Source of the DNA: Hawksworthiomyces lignivorus
Taxonomy: Eukaryota > Ascomycota > Sordariomycetes > Ophiostomatales > Ophiostomataceae
Direction of reading: 5' to 3'
Length of the DNA: 64,000 nt
Assembly: GCA_002917075.1 (NCBI GenBank)
Contig: NTMA01000019.1
Span: forward strand, 434,001-498,000
Part shown: positions 47,401 through 60,487 of the stretch, piece by piece
Layout of the letters: every line of letters begins with the position of its first letter
How positions within the stretch are numbered: the stretch's first letter is position 1
Program-made: the position numbers and the translations under genes
The notes under the pieces: model-generated
Databases searched by the model: none
Seen by the model: the letters and a program-made list of their open reading frames with translations, nothing else
What the model was told of the DNA's origin: nothing

Positions 47401-50179
47401 TTCCCCAACATGCCCGACTGGAAGAAGGACATTGCCCCGCTCAACGAGAACCTCAAGGGCATGGTCGACCTGGACAAGGTCGTCGTCGTCACCGGCTTTG
47501 CTGAGGTCGGCCCTTGGGGCAACTCGCGCACGCGCTGGGAGATGGAGGCCTATGGCGAGTTCTCGCTTGAGGGCTGCGTCGAGATGGCCTGGATTATGGG
47601 CCTAATCAAGAACCACAACGGCCCCATCAAGGGCCAGCCGTACGCCGGCTGGGTGGATGCCAAGACGGGCGACTCCGTCGATGACAAGGAGATCAAGGCC
47701 AAGTACGAGAAGCACATTCTGGAGCACTCTGGCATTCGCCTGATTGAGCCTGAGCTCTTCGACGGCTACGACCCGAACAAGAAGCAGCTGCTGCACGAGG
47801 TGGTCATCGAGGAGGACCTCGAGCCCTTTGAGGCGCCCAAGGAGACCGCCGAGGAGTTCAAGCGTGAGCACGGCGACAAGGTCGAGATCTTCGAGATCCC
47901 CGAGAGTGGCCAGTACACCGTGCGCATGAAGAAAGGCGCCGCTCTCTGGATCCCCAAGGCTCTGCGCTTCGACCGTCTTGTCGCCGGCCAGATCCCCAGC
48001 GGCTGGGATGCCAAGCGGTACGGCGTGCCGGAGGACATCATCTCGCAGGTTGACCCTGTTGCACTCTTTGTTCTCGTCTCCGTTGCCGAGGCCCTGCTCT
48101 CCGCCGGTATCACGGACCCGTACGAGTTCTACAAGTACGTCCACGTGTCCGAGGTTGGCAACTGCGTCGGCTCCGGTATGGGTGGTGCGGCTGCTCTACG
48201 CGGCATGCACCGCGACCGCTTCCTGGACAAGCCTCTGCAGAACGACATCCTGCAGGAGTCGTTCATCAACACCATGAGCGCCTGGGTGAACATGCTGTTG
48301 ATCTCTTCGTCGGGTCCCATCAAGACGCCCGTCGGTGCCTGCGCCACGGCTGTCGAGTCCGTCGACATTGGCTACGAGACCATCATCGAGGGCAAGGCTC
48401 GCATCTGCTTCGTTGGTGGCTTTGACGACTTCGGCGAGGAGGGCTCGTACGAGTTTGCCAACATGAAGGCCACCAGCAATGCAGTCGACGAGTTCGCGCA
48501 CGGCCGCACGCCCAAGGAGATGTCGCGTCCTGCCACCACCACGCGTAACGGCTTCATGGAGTCCCAGGGCAGCGGTATCCAGATCATCATGACGGCCCAG
48601 CTGGCGCTCGAAATGGGTGTCCCCATCTATGGTGTGCTGGCTCTCACGGCGACGGCCTCGGACAAGATCGGCCGCTCTGTGCCGGCCCCTGGCAAGGGTG
48701 TCCTCACCACCGCCCGCGAGCATGCCGGCAAGTTCCCGTCACCGCTGCTTGACATCAAGTACCGTCGCCGCCAGATCGAGCTACGCAAGAAGCAGATCCG
48801 CAGCTGGAAGGAGTCAGAGCTTGAGTTCCTGATCGACGAGGTTGCCGCCATCAAGGCGCAGAGCGAGGGCGCCTTTGACGAGAAGGCGTACCTGGCCGAG
48901 CGCGCCAACCACATCGAGAAGGAGGCCGTCCGCCAGGAGAAGGAGGTCCTGCGCAGCATGGGCAACAACTTCTGGAAGAGCGACCCAAGCATTGCGCCCC
49001 TGCGCGGTGCCCTCGCCACCTGGGGTCTGACCATCGACGACCTCGACGTCGCATCCTTCCATGGCACGTCAACCAAGGCCAACGACAAGAACGAGTCGTC
49101 TGTCATCTGCGAGCAGCTGGCACATCTCGGCCGCAAGAAGGGCAACGCCGTCCTGGGTATCTTCCAGAAGTACCTGACCGGTCACCCCAAGGGTGCGGCT
49201 GGCGCGTGGATGATGAACGGCTGTCTGCAAGTGCTCAACACCGGTCTGGTTCCCGGCAACCGCAACGCCGACAACGTGGACGAGGTCATGGAGCAGTTCG
49301 ACTACATTGTGTACCCGAGCCGCAGCCTGCAGACGGACGGCATCAGGGCCTTCTCGGTGACGTCGTTCGGTTTCGGCCAGAAGGGCGCCCAGGCCATCGG
49401 CATCCACCCCAAGTACCTGTTTGCCACGCTGGACGAGGCGACGTTTGACGCATACCGCGCCAAGGTCCAGGCGCGCCAGAAGAAGGCCTACCGGTTCTTC
49501 CACAACGGCATGATCAACAACTCGCTGTTCGTTGCCAAGACGCACGCCCCATACTCGGACGAGCAGCTGACGTCTGTGCTGCTCAACCCCGACGCCCGCG
49601 TCAGCAAGGACAAGAAGACGGCCGAGCTGACCTACCCGGCCAACTTCCAGCAGCTGGCAGACAGCGCCAAGGCCATTCCCGAGGCCAAGGCCAAGACGAC
49701 CCTCGAGAAGCTGCAGGTGCTGGCCCAGCAGATCGAGTCGCAGAACAACAAGGTCGGCATCGACCTCGAGGACATCTCAGCGATCAACATTGAGAACGAC
49801 ACCTTCCTGGAGCGCAACTTCACGGAACGCGAGATTGCCTACTGCAACTCAGCGCCGAATAAGCAGGCTGCCTTTGCGGGCCGGTGGTCCGCCAAGGAGG
49901 CCGTGTTCAAGTCGCTCGGCGTGGCCAGCCGTGGCGGCGGCGCACCCCTCAAGGAGATCGAGGTCCTACGCAACGAGCTCGGTGCACCCATCGTTCACGT
50001 AAGTGTCTACCCATCTTAGTTTGCTTTCAATTTTGTATACATGTTTGCTAACTCTCCGTCTGCAGCTCCACGGCGGGGCAGCAACAGCAGCCAAGGCGGC
50101 CAGCCTCAAGGAGGTGAGCGTGTCTATCTCACACTCGGACAGCCAAGCCGTGGCTATTGCCGTGTCGACATTTGAGTAA
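44444..50179 (+). CDS. fas2: fatty acid synthase subunit alpha
   Basis: Three exons: 44444-44966, 45044-49998 and 50066-50179; introns of 77 nt (GTAAGT...TAG) and 67 nt (GTAAGT...CAG); 1863 aa, the usual length. Domains in order: N-terminal part of the MPT (about 1-95); Ala/Pro-rich linker; acyl carrier domain with the phosphopantetheine site S177 (VGGKS); ketoreductase ([15 protein letters not shown]); ketosynthase with C1274 (GACATAVES), H1514 ([11 protein letters not shown]) and H1555 ([10 protein letters not shown]), spaced as in yeast Fas2; and a C-terminal phosphopantetheinyl transferase ([25 protein letters not shown]). Intron 1 splits the Gly175 codon two residues before S177; reading through it hits a stop within 20 codons. 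Divergent from FAS beta, with which it assembles. Confidence 0.99.
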
Positions 50180-53100
50180 AAGAAAAGGGGCAGGAGTCTA
50201 GAACTACTTTACATTGGGAGGTGTTTCTTCTTTTTTTTATTGGTTTCATGCTGTACATCATTTTCATCTTGGCGATAGCTCACGAAGTTGTTTGATTCAA
50301 GATCTACTTTTTAATGTTCATTATTCTATGAGATGTCGTTTACACAACCTTTTTGCTCGTTGTCGTTCTGTTTTCATCGCCTATCTTATATAAGACGTTC
50401 CCGGTACTGGAGGAGGTACAGGTCAATGGGTGAATACCAATGGTTGATAAAAAGAAAAAGATAGCAAGTAAAGCGATAATGCAATTAGATAGAGACTTTT
50501 ATGAGATTACTGTTTTTAATTTTATTTTTCCGTGTGAAGGTATAGTCTCAGTTTATGCCCCTTTCGGGTTTTATTTGAATATAGATATCAACACGGAAGA
50601 ATAATCAATGAGAGAATAAGCAAATAGCAAAGAAAATGACAAACAGCCATATCAGAAAGGAGTAGAAAAGGATGCAAGAAAAATTTTCTTCCTCTTTTGC
50701 AACTCGCGTGACCTCATATCCAACTTCATTGCCACGGACTGCTTTCTGATGCTCTTCGCCTCCCCCACGTCTATGCGTCTTTTTCTGCTCTCTTCCTCCA
50801 AAATCCTTTATGCCTGTGGAGATCACTCCATTGCTTCATTTTATCGATTGAAATATCCATTTCCTTTTTTGTCATTGGTCTACATTTGTCTTCTGAATAT
50901 AAAAGGTTTTGTTTCCTCTTTGGGTAATATTTTAATGCTCTTTCTTTTCTTTTTTCTATGTAGGTCCAACCTGCATTCGAACCTTTGTTCCTAAGTCTTA
51001 CGATCTGCTTGGCTGACAAGAGGAGGACCCGGTGAGAGGGAAAGCCGCTGCAGGTCTCTCAAAAAAGAAAGTTTGCTTATACACTAAAAGAAAAGAAAAG
51101 AGATGCTGGTTTCAAAAAAAAAAAGGTGGTTTGAATAACAATGGAGCAAGAATGGCATACATTCAGTTTTTCTTTTACTCTCGTTTGCAAAATATAATGG
51201 ACTTTTCGATTCTTTTCTCCCTGTACGTCTTTGTCTTGAATATGAATGGCAAGAGTGGATGAAATTGAATTGCTGGGCAAAAGACTAGAAAAAGAAGGAT
51301 AACGGATGAATTAAACTTGAGCCTGCAGTGGCTGAATGACCAAGCCTCTCCCCATTGATTTTGTCGATGTCCTCCCTTTCCGTGTTTGTCTAATTCATGT
51401 TGAAAGAGCAAAACAAGTTCTTGCACAATGCTAGCTCTTATAGGGCCGGGCGACATGATCCTCATTTCTACACTCCATCTCAATGGTGAGATGTCGGGCA
51501 AAGCAAAGGTTTGAAAGAGAAGAAAGGGCCAAGTGCTCTTACAGTCCTCCAGTTAAAACGTGTCGGCCCGGTTGCAGCAGCAAGAATTCCTTTTCTTAGA
51601 AGTCAGCATGCTCATCACCGGTGAAGGAGATGATGAAATCGACGAGGGCGAGATATCAAGACCTAGAATAGATGCTTGATAATGCACTCCGATGACAAGA
51701 GCAATTGACATATTAAATGTCTCTATATTCTGCCGCAACTTAACGCTCTCCACAAATGCCATCGTATCAAACTCGCTGTTTGTTTGCTCGTCCCACGACA
51801 ATTTCTCGTTTCTCGCGCTTGTTGTATTGCCTATTCTCTGCGCCCACATATTCTACGAGGCATCATAAGATTGCCCTGTGGGGGATCGAAAGGACTGAGC
51901 ATGAAACATGGGGAAGTGCACATTTTCCTACCCACCAAGGTTTGTCTTTGTGCACATCTTCTAGGCACACCCTCTACGAGCCTCCCTGTGGGCACCCCGT
52001 CCTGTGGTCATCTTTCATGAATATCCTCGCTTGGCCCCCCACGAAAGAGGAGATTTTCTAAAGAGCTTCGCCCTCACTTCCTCATTGAGCCCTCCCGAAG
52101 GCAAAATCTGGGGTTGCTCGTCAAGGCATGATGGAGCTTTGTCCAGCTTGTTTTCGACTCGGTGGATGCTGTTGGTTGGAGCAGTTGTCTTTTCCGCGAT
52201 TGGCGAAATATAGAAGAATATAATTGCAAGGGGTCCAAAAGCTGAAGCTCGTTGGGTCGCGAATAATGCAGCGAGTGGGTTGCTGTGCCATTGCATCGAA
52301 TAGAAAAAAACTGACAAAAAAAGGCACGACGATCATGTGAGAGCTATCCATACAGACTCAGAGACTCAGAGACCAGCCATGCAGCTATCCTCATCGGTAT
52401 CCGGCTTTGCGAGTTAATGGTGTGTTGCAAAGGGTGCAAGAAAGATGTGCTTTTCTCATGTAATTACACTTGGGGTACATCTGTGCTCTGTGCAGCGTAC
52501 ATGACGGTCCGCTGTCAGATATGATGGTCCAACGCCCGTTGCTCCTGTCCCTCCTCTTTTATTCCTCCCTTTGCCGCGGTTCCAGGGTCTGATGCGTGAG
52601 TGTGCTGGTTTGCGTCTTATCCAAAGCAAACAGCAGCCTGCCAGGCAGAGAAGCAAAACGCATGGTGCTACGAAGTACATCTCAAAACGAATGAGGTGCG
52701 ATCAACTCGTTCGACTTAAGACGTTGAATATCTTAGCTTCTGGCTGTTGTAAAGCTAAGGAAGAATGTGGCAATGCCGGAATGGCCCGAGGAAGGCAGAG
52801 AATATGGCGCAGAAGCGGAGCGATGATAACAGAAAGAGAAGCGAGAATGGAAAACTATTACCCATAGACGGCCTAGGAGAGAGTAAGCTTTCTGGGAGCT
52901 TCTCCAAGCTTCGAGCTGCACGACTGCCCAAGGCAGATGAAGACGCATGTCGCTCACCCCCTAGAAGCAATGTGTATCTCAGTTCCTGCGACCGACGAGT
53001 GGGCTACCTGTCCCCCAAACGGTCTGTGGGCCAGGAACCCGTTCATGGTCCGTGGTCAATAGATATTGTCGAGAAGAGGGTGTCCTGTTTCTGCAAAGAC

Positions 53101-56100
53101 GCAAAGTAGATCAACTTTGATCTAGCTTCAGGTTCGCCTGAAGTGGCCCATGCCACTATTGTAAGCATGAAGGCGCCGTGGTTCGCCAGCTGGCAAATGT
53201 TTTTTGTTGGGCTCCCAGCAGCCATCGGCACTATCTGCGACCTCCTGCAACCTGCCACGACCTCCCTGTTGTTTTTTGGGTTTGCGACTTTCTCATGCCT
53301 GTGCGGTTCTCACCTTGTAAATGCAGAAAGACCTAACGATGACGGCCAGCCAATCGATTCGGCATAAAATTTAAGCAGCCTTACAAAGCGCTCTCCTAGA
53401 AAAACACGTGCTTCGTGTAGCTCGTTTGCCCAGGATTCAGGCGGATGGGAGGTATTATCCACAACATGCACGGCGCCTCAGCCAATGAGCAGATGCCAAC
53501 ACTGCAACGATTGAGAGTATTTCGTCGGGATTCGCCCAATGTGATTAAAAGCTGCAGGAAGCTTTCTTAAGCGTGCAAAGAGCGTACAGCACCATTGATG
53601 TTGGCCCAAGTTTCGACGTTGCGAAATCGGCCACAATGCAAACGTTTCTTGGGCGCGACTACCACTTGGCGATAGTCAATGGATCAAGAGCAAACGGGAA
53701 CAGAGTTGGGTGAAAGTCGTTTCATGCCAGGTAAATGAATTCCCGCTGACACAGGCCGTTTCAAAGAAGCCCCCGCAATTGTCTTAGAGTGCTTCTCCGC
53801 TTTGTTTTTAATAGCTAATGGAGAAGCAGATTGACAGGCGAGACAGGCATTAGTCCTGCTTGCTGGGGATTCCCCAGACAAAAGGCCACACCACCAGACA
53901 GTCACGTTTTCGCCTCGGGGCCAAGGAGAAGAGCTTCCTGTTCAGTCAAAGTTACCGGTCTAAAGGCTGTCTTGTGTGGTGTGGTGTGGTGTTGCGATGC
54001 GCAGTCGAGAGAGAGTGTGTGGCCTTGTCTTGAAAATGAGCAAAGTATAAGAATCGGATCGTACATACTGCGCAGTCTAGTGGTTGCTCGGTTCCACTGG
54101 ATCCAGATCGATTGGCTCCGACGACGTGGCATCGAAACGTTTTCACCATGGTAGCAGAAGTGAACAAGTGAACGAGAGAGCAAAACCAGAAAATTACTAG
54201 CCAATACATTTCTTGTCTGTCGGGGTGGAAGCCTCACAGTGCGGATTGCTCTCTGTGTGGCTGAGAGCTTTTTGCACCGATTGCCGTTGGGCAGCAGGCA
54301 ACGTTTCGCTTCCTTGGATTTGAAATAGAGAAGGGCATCTCACCTGCCGTGAACGAGTCCTCCGCAATAAACGTCATCATTATATGAGAGAAACGGAAAG
54401 GCAGGCGGCAGGGTTGGAGGGGGCAGAGAGAAACGGGAACGACAGAGGGTGAAAAAAAGAGGACGGGATGCGAAATTCTGGTTGACAAAAGATGCGAGAA
54501 CAGGGCAAAGTCGGAAAGAAAGCAAGAAAAACAAAGCTGCAGGATAAGCAAATCGAGTTTCGGGAGACAATAATCCAGATAGACAGTGCATGCTACGAGT
54601 CTTCGTATATCAGATTGGCAATGCGCGAGCGTAAAGCATGCAGCGAGCAACAGTGTGTCCGCAGGGGGATCAACGGGACAGAACGTCTGCCGAGGGCTGC
54701 TGGAAGCTGTGGATCACAAGAGCTACACTGCAGGGGAGGATGCTATAATAGGAAGACAAAAACGAGGAAGCACTGCCTCAAAACGGTCTTATCGTGCAGG
54801 AGTGTTGTCAGCCCATATTATGTACCAGCCAACCTTGCCGTAGGCTGGCCTGTCTCCTAAATTATCAAGAGACTGTAGGATCAGTGAGAGTGTGTTCGTA
54901 GTTTGGTATATTGATGGTACGAGCGAAGGAGGCGGTAGATTGTACCAGTCCGAGGCCAGAGCAGCTGTAAGTGGGCGCAAGTCGCAAAGACGCTGCCTGT
55001 CGGACCTGAGTCTGATTTGGATATTGAGATGGGCTGGACACGTACGGGTCGTGTGGCGTTGTATCAAGCCGCTCGCAAGCCTGCGCACCGAGTTTAGGCA
55101 GTAATACTTGCCAGCAGGGCGGATCTGGGCATTCTATCAGAGAACGCGCAAGACATACTCTTTGTATGGATGCATGGTGAGGGACTTGGCCATCGGGGCT
55201 CCACCTCCGCAATGCGCTGACGATGGGAAACGTCGACAATGCGAGAGAGACGGCGACTGTCGAGACAGCTCGACAGATAGACGTAGTGGAAAGATTGGCC
55301 ATGAAACTAAGTGTCAAATAAGCATAGACGGTAGCGCTAGTGGCACACCTGACAAGAGCCTAGGCTCAGTTGCCTCAATACGTCGTAGCTCCAATAGCCC
55401 GAAACAAGAAGTGGCGAGGTGTAGATGGAAACAGCGAATGCGAAAAGAAAGAGCAACCACCAAATTCCACGTAACGTAGTCCTTTCCCATGAACAAAAAT
55501 GGGAGGAGCGAATGGTATAAGGAGTCTGCGAGAAACGAAAAATTTTCGTCGGCTTCGGACAAAATAGGCAGCTGCGGTTTGGATTCTTCAGTCTCTTGGG
55601 CTTTTGGGTTGACGAGTGCTTACGGAAGCCTGCCACGCTCTCAACGGCCACTGCCGCCCGCTAAATCCCGACCGCAAAAGACCGCAAATAGCGCTGCCGA
55701 GGAAAGAGACGTCTTCTCTGGTTCTGGTTAGTAGTGGGGAGACGGACCAAACCACAGTGGAGCCACGCGCAAGCAGAGCGTACGTCTTCAGCGTATAGGC
55801 GAGCCCATTTAGCAGCCATCGTGGCCAGACGAGCCACGCCCATCTCTGAATGGTCCTGCTGGCTATTTGTTATGCAACCCTGCTAGTGGTTTCTTCAAGA
55901 CTTTAGGCAGGAACTACGCTCCCACTATGCCGTTGGCACGTCGCTCTTGCCGGTGGTCGTGGCTTTTTCTTGCGCTGCTGATCCCCTAAAATTTCTTCTT
56001 GGCTTCTGATCCAAGTGCTGTTGTTTTTCTGCTGTACCTCGTCTCCTCGTCTCTCTCGCACCTTCTACAACATTGACAGCGACCACTACCGCGCCGCCCA

Positions 56101-56232
56101 CGACCACCCACCCCCTCTCTTTCCTCCACACCCTCTTTTCTGTGTCAACGCCCCTTCCTCTTCTCACGCGCATCGCGGCTTCTTTGACAGTCCGCTGCCT
56201 CGGATTTTGTGACTGGCTGCTGCTGCAGGGTC

Positions 56233-56246
56233 TACGAGTACGAGTA
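56233..56246 (+). repeat. two overlapping TACGAGTA copies
   Basis: Two TACGAGTA 8-mers overlapping by two bases, about 1 kb upstream of the unknown gene at 57231. Confidence 0.6.
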
Positions 56247-57158
56247 CTCTTGGAAAGGGCTAGTGACTGTTTCTGTCCTTTTTCTCTCTCTCCTTCTTTT
56301 TTTCCCTCCTCGTTTGGTTCCTTCCTGCTCCCCCACCATTTCTCATTCGGCCAGCCTGGGAATTTGCGCCGAACACCGTCGGTGGTCAGTATTGGTCACG
56401 GGCAATGGGGGATGTCACTTTGTATCTCTCGCACTCCCCATTCATCCCTCGACCCCGTCGCATCTCTTCGTAAAATGCTCGTCTTTTCCCTCAGCATCTC
56501 CATGTCTCCATCATATCCTGTCATCTCCTATCCTAGAGCTCTTATGATTTCTCATTCTCGGCACGGCCACAAATTTACAAATTGATCTGTAATGCTAGAC
56601 GTGCCGGACATTCGGACATGCTTCAGCCCTCAGCTTCTTCTCAATTCCTGTAGAACATTCTCTTGCGTCCTGCATCCTCATAGCGCATATTCGTCATATC
56701 TTCAACAAGCAAGAGATCAGATCAACGTTCAAAATCTCTCTGCCGCTTATATGGGGGCTATGGGGTTTCTCTCTTGAATCTTAGTTTCGCCTGCTGGTAC
56801 CTTTTGCATGTACTGTTTTCCTTAGAAATCCCACTTATATCTATCCCACAATATCCCACACCTGATTCTGACCAACATCCCACACGTCTCCCACACTGTC
56901 CATTTCTATACAAGCACTCCTGCAGATTGTACACTGCCCACACCCATTAATACATACATTTCAACCCTGGCTCCCTGGCTGCCAGCAAACAGCCTCCCCC
57001 CCCTTTCTGCCTTTCCGTCTTCCGTCGAATCCACCTAGCCAAACCCAACCATCCTTTCTTGGGAATGTCTATATAGACATCACCCGCTTCCACATGCCAG
57101 CTTCCCCTTCCTCACTGTCAAGACAGCTTTTCTTTATAACTCAGCATCACTCATGATC

Positions 57159-57229
57159 GTAAGAATACATTGCACGATTTAATCCCTTTCTCAAACACTT
57201 AACCTGACACTACACCCTACACACAACAG
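57159..57229 (+). other. candidate 5'-leader intron of the unknown gene
   Basis: GTAAGA donor at 57159, a CTGAC branch-like motif in AACCTGACAC, and an ACAACAG acceptor ending at 57229, one base before the ATG at 57231. Splicing would place an upstream ATG (57153) 7 nt before the main ATG, out of frame. Confidence 0.5.
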
Positions 57230-57230
57230 C

Positions 57231-59024
57231 ATGCCTTCAATAATACGAAAGTATAGCTCTGGAAACAGCACCTCCAGCAGCCAAGATTCAAAGAGCCACC
57301 ACAGCAGCGTACTAGATGCCCTCACCTTCTCTTCACAAAGCACAACACCCACATCTATGTCTGGTTCACCCCGGTTGCCGGACGGCAAGCCTATCTCTAC
57401 AGCATCATCTCAGTCCCCCCGCTACCGAGAAGCTATGCGCTCCCAGCCGCCATATGAGGCTCACGACGAAGATCTGTCGCCTTCGACGAACTGCTACCCG
57501 CGGTCATCCGTCGATACCTATGTTTCCAGCACCGAGTCTGAGGAGGCCCTGGAGCAGCAGCTTCCTGATGGCGCTCTAGACATGACGGACGACGAATTCT
57601 TTCAGTACCATGACGAGCAACAGCGCCGCAACACCTGCGATGACAGCATCCCGCCGCTGCCAGAGTACCGCCATGACATTGTTGATAGCAGCGTGCGCCC
57701 GTCGTCGCCACAGGAATTTGCACAGCTCTTCCCCAGCCTCAACCGCATGTCCGTACGGCATGACGAGTTTACGTCAGATGGCAACATGAATTTGCGCGTG
57801 GATATCACCGTGCCGGTGGGCAGCCGGCGGCGGCCCACTTCGTACCAGCTGTTCCACCTGCGCATGTATGACCTGGCCAAGAGGGAGTTTTCTCTGCGTC
57901 GTTACTGCCGCGACTCCGGCCGCGAGGTGTGCAACTCCAAGCTCAACTTCATTGATCCTTCTGAAAAGAAGAGCAGAATCGGCATCATGAGCCGCAAGAC
58001 CAGCGAAGACGAAAACCTGAAGCAATGGGAACGGAGGAGCAGCGGTGGCAACAGCAGCAACCACAGTAGCAGCAGCAGCAACCGCCCCGATGCCGCCGAT
58101 GGCCGCCCGACTTTGCAGCGCTCCATGACGACGGCGCTGCGCACACTAGGTGCTATTGCGACGAAGAAGAAGCCGTCGATGAGGCGGTCACACACTTCCG
58201 CCGTGCTGGGCCAGCAGTACCACCAGCGCCCGGCCACGTCGTATTCGGCGTACAACAGCAACGACGACAACGAGTACATCACCGGTCTTCGCCCGGCGTC
58301 GGTTTCAGGCTCCACGCCGTCGTTTTTCGGCCGCAGTGGTAAGGACCGCCAGCCTGCGCCGGCACCACCCAAGCCGACCAACACGATCAAGCTCGAGTTT
58401 AGCAACTATGCGCGTGTCGACGTGGAGCGGCGCCACGGCCCAGGCAGCGACAACTCGCGGTACGAGTTTGATTGGTGGGGCCACAAATACACGTGGAAGC
58501 GCGTCGCTGAAAAGCATCTCAACGTGGTGAGCTACCATCTGCTGCGTGACGACAACGGTGAAACTGCGATCGCCCACATCGTCCCCGAGATGCGGTCGCC
58601 CAACCAGGTGCAGGAGGACGACGAGGCTGGAGGCTGGGTGCCACCGTGCCACATGTGGATCAGCGATCCGTCTGTGCTGGAAGCCATGACGGACGTAGCT
58701 GAGTACGTTTGATCCCTGTTTACACTCTTCTTGTATTTGTCTTCCATCTGCTAACATTTTTACTCTAGTGTCATTATGTCTACCGGGTTGATGGCGCTCG
58801 TGGACGACTGCATCCGGACGCGGTGGCAGCCGCGCAAGATCCATCACCGCGTCACCGTCCCCCTGACATCGCGGACCCTCGACATGGAGTCGGTCCGCCC
58901 TCGGGCCTTGATGCAACACGTCTTCCACCGCCGGAACAGCAACAGCAACGGCAGCAACGGTAATGGCTCCAGCACATACACATCGAGCCCGCTGCGGCAT
59001 GCCCAGCCAATCCCAACATACTAA
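57231..59024 (+). CDS. protein of unknown function with a conserved-looking C-terminal half
   Basis: Two exons: 57231-58702 and 58769-59024, with a 66-nt intron (GTACGT...TAG, branch GCTAAC); 575 aa. I do not recognise the family. The N-terminal 180 residues are Ser-rich and disordered. A compact segment at about 195-245 (RRPTSYQLFHLRMYDLAKREFSL) and a second at about 385-530 (KLEFSNYARVDVERR, YEFDWWGHKYTWKR, VVSYHLLRDD, AIAHIVPEM) have strand-like patterns with conserved-looking Trp and Tyr. They could be two halves of one beta-rich domain split by a Ser/Asn-rich insert (about 245-380). The helix MSTGLMALVDDCIRTRW follows the splice site. A Tubby/LURP-one-like fold is possible but is a guess. 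No signal peptide or membrane segment. Probably intracellular. Confidence 0.75.
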
Positions 59025-60487
59025 GCACAAGCGAAACTCACAACAGGCGACCGAAGCCGCGGTCCTCTTCTCCTTTGTTCTTTGAACTGTCTCGCAAGAT
59101 AACTCTTATTCTAATTTTCATTACCAGCACTGCTGTTTTCTTCTTTTTGTCCTAATTTTCTATTGTATAAGCATACAGCACGGAGTTTACTTGCGGTTCT
59201 AGTTCATTTTTGCCACACGGCCTTTTTCTTTAATTGCGCATATTGACGATGGACAGAACAGAGTCCTGATGAATACTGAAACACATCATTGGAAGGGCAG
59301 AGGAACATGGGCTTTCGGTGGGAATATCGGCGTCTGCTGACTTTATTTTTATTAGAGGTTTCTAACCTCCTTTTCCTATTAAGGAAATGACCAGACTGCG
59401 AGCAGATCGCAAACGCAAAAGTGCATTTTTATTTCTCTTCTTTTCTTGTATTATAGATTTTGGGGTTTATAAATTGGCCCTTTTTGCATACATGAGAGAT
59501 TTTAGTAGTTCACAACATAAATGATGAATGAATTCAAATACAGTGCAAACAACAGTTTCATTTTCTTTTCGTCTTTGATGCCATGCCAATAATATGAAAA
59601 GTGTTTTGTCAAACAAAAAATTTTACAAGGCCAGATAAGCCATAGGATGTATTTGCCTTTTCTCTGGTTTAGGCGTTTTTCTCAAGTCACATTTTGCCTT
59701 GGGCAGAGAAAAAGAGAGCTTTTGTTTTATGGGGACAAAATGGAAGACTAGCAACTATACGAATGCGATCGAAGACTAAAACTTTCCCTATGAGAATAAG
59801 ATGGACAATAAAAGAAAACGAATTGATGGTTCTCTCGGCTTTATTCTTCTCTTTCTTTGTTTTGTGCGACGAGGGGAGGAGGGAAAATAAGCTTTCGGAA
59901 TGGCGGAGTTACACAGGAGTAGTGGTGTGACTGGTGCAGTGTTCAAAACAGCAAGAAAGACAGAACCAACAAAAAATCAAGGGGGAATGAGAACCAAGTG
60001 AGGCCACACACGTAGTATGACGCAATGATACAAGAGGGGGAAACAACAAAAAAACAAAATACAACGAGCAATGAGTGGAAAACAAGAGAGACAACACGAA
60101 AAACCAGCCCAAAAAATTGCGTGCCAGCGACCCGGACAGTCACATCGACCAGTAGATGCGTCGGAGCACGCTCGCCGCGTAGCTGCGCCGGCGGCGAGAG
60201 TGCTCCGTCTCCGACGCTCTGCCGTCCTCAGACAGTCGGTCTGCTCTGCCACCACGTACGGACCCCGGCGGACCGAGGGCGGCGAGAGGGGACAGGAGCG
60301 ATGGTGGCGTGCCGCTGGCGGGGCTCGCATGCGCCGGCCATGGCCAAGGACCTGGCGACCACAAGGGCGTCGGCGATCTGGACAGACTAGAAGATGAGGC
60401 CGTCTCGTTGGAATCTTCCCCTCTCGTCCACCGCTCCGCCCGCCGCTCCGTCGCCCACCCAGCCGCGCCAGCCGTGCTGCGGCCCTC
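59025..60487. other. convergent 3' flanks, unknown gene / Bbc1-like gene
   Basis: About 1.46 kb between two converging stop codons. Mostly AT-rich. The right 350 bp is more GC-rich, and the frames open there run over from the Bbc1-like gene and lack domains. Nothing else supportable. Confidence 0.5.

Larger units (their letters stand above)
50180..57230. other. 7 kb stretch without a supportable gene
   Basis: From the FAS alpha stop to the next ATG. The left part is AT-rich with many short ORFs. The middle (about 53400-55500) is more balanced in composition, with interleaved ORFs up to 150 codons on both strands and no domain I recognise. The right part (55950-57230) is pyrimidine-rich and carries TACGAG repeats (56233-56246), consistent with a long promoter and leader for the gene at 57231. 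It could hide a non-coding RNA or a decayed element, but the sequence gives no positive evidence of either. Confidence 0.5.

Noticed and set aside
54890..55480. Plus-strand fragments loosely recalling a retroelement RNase H region (e.g. VWYIDGTSEGGG)
   Set aside because: Similarity is a few residues long, frames are broken, and no catalytic pattern or neighbouring reverse transcriptase is present.
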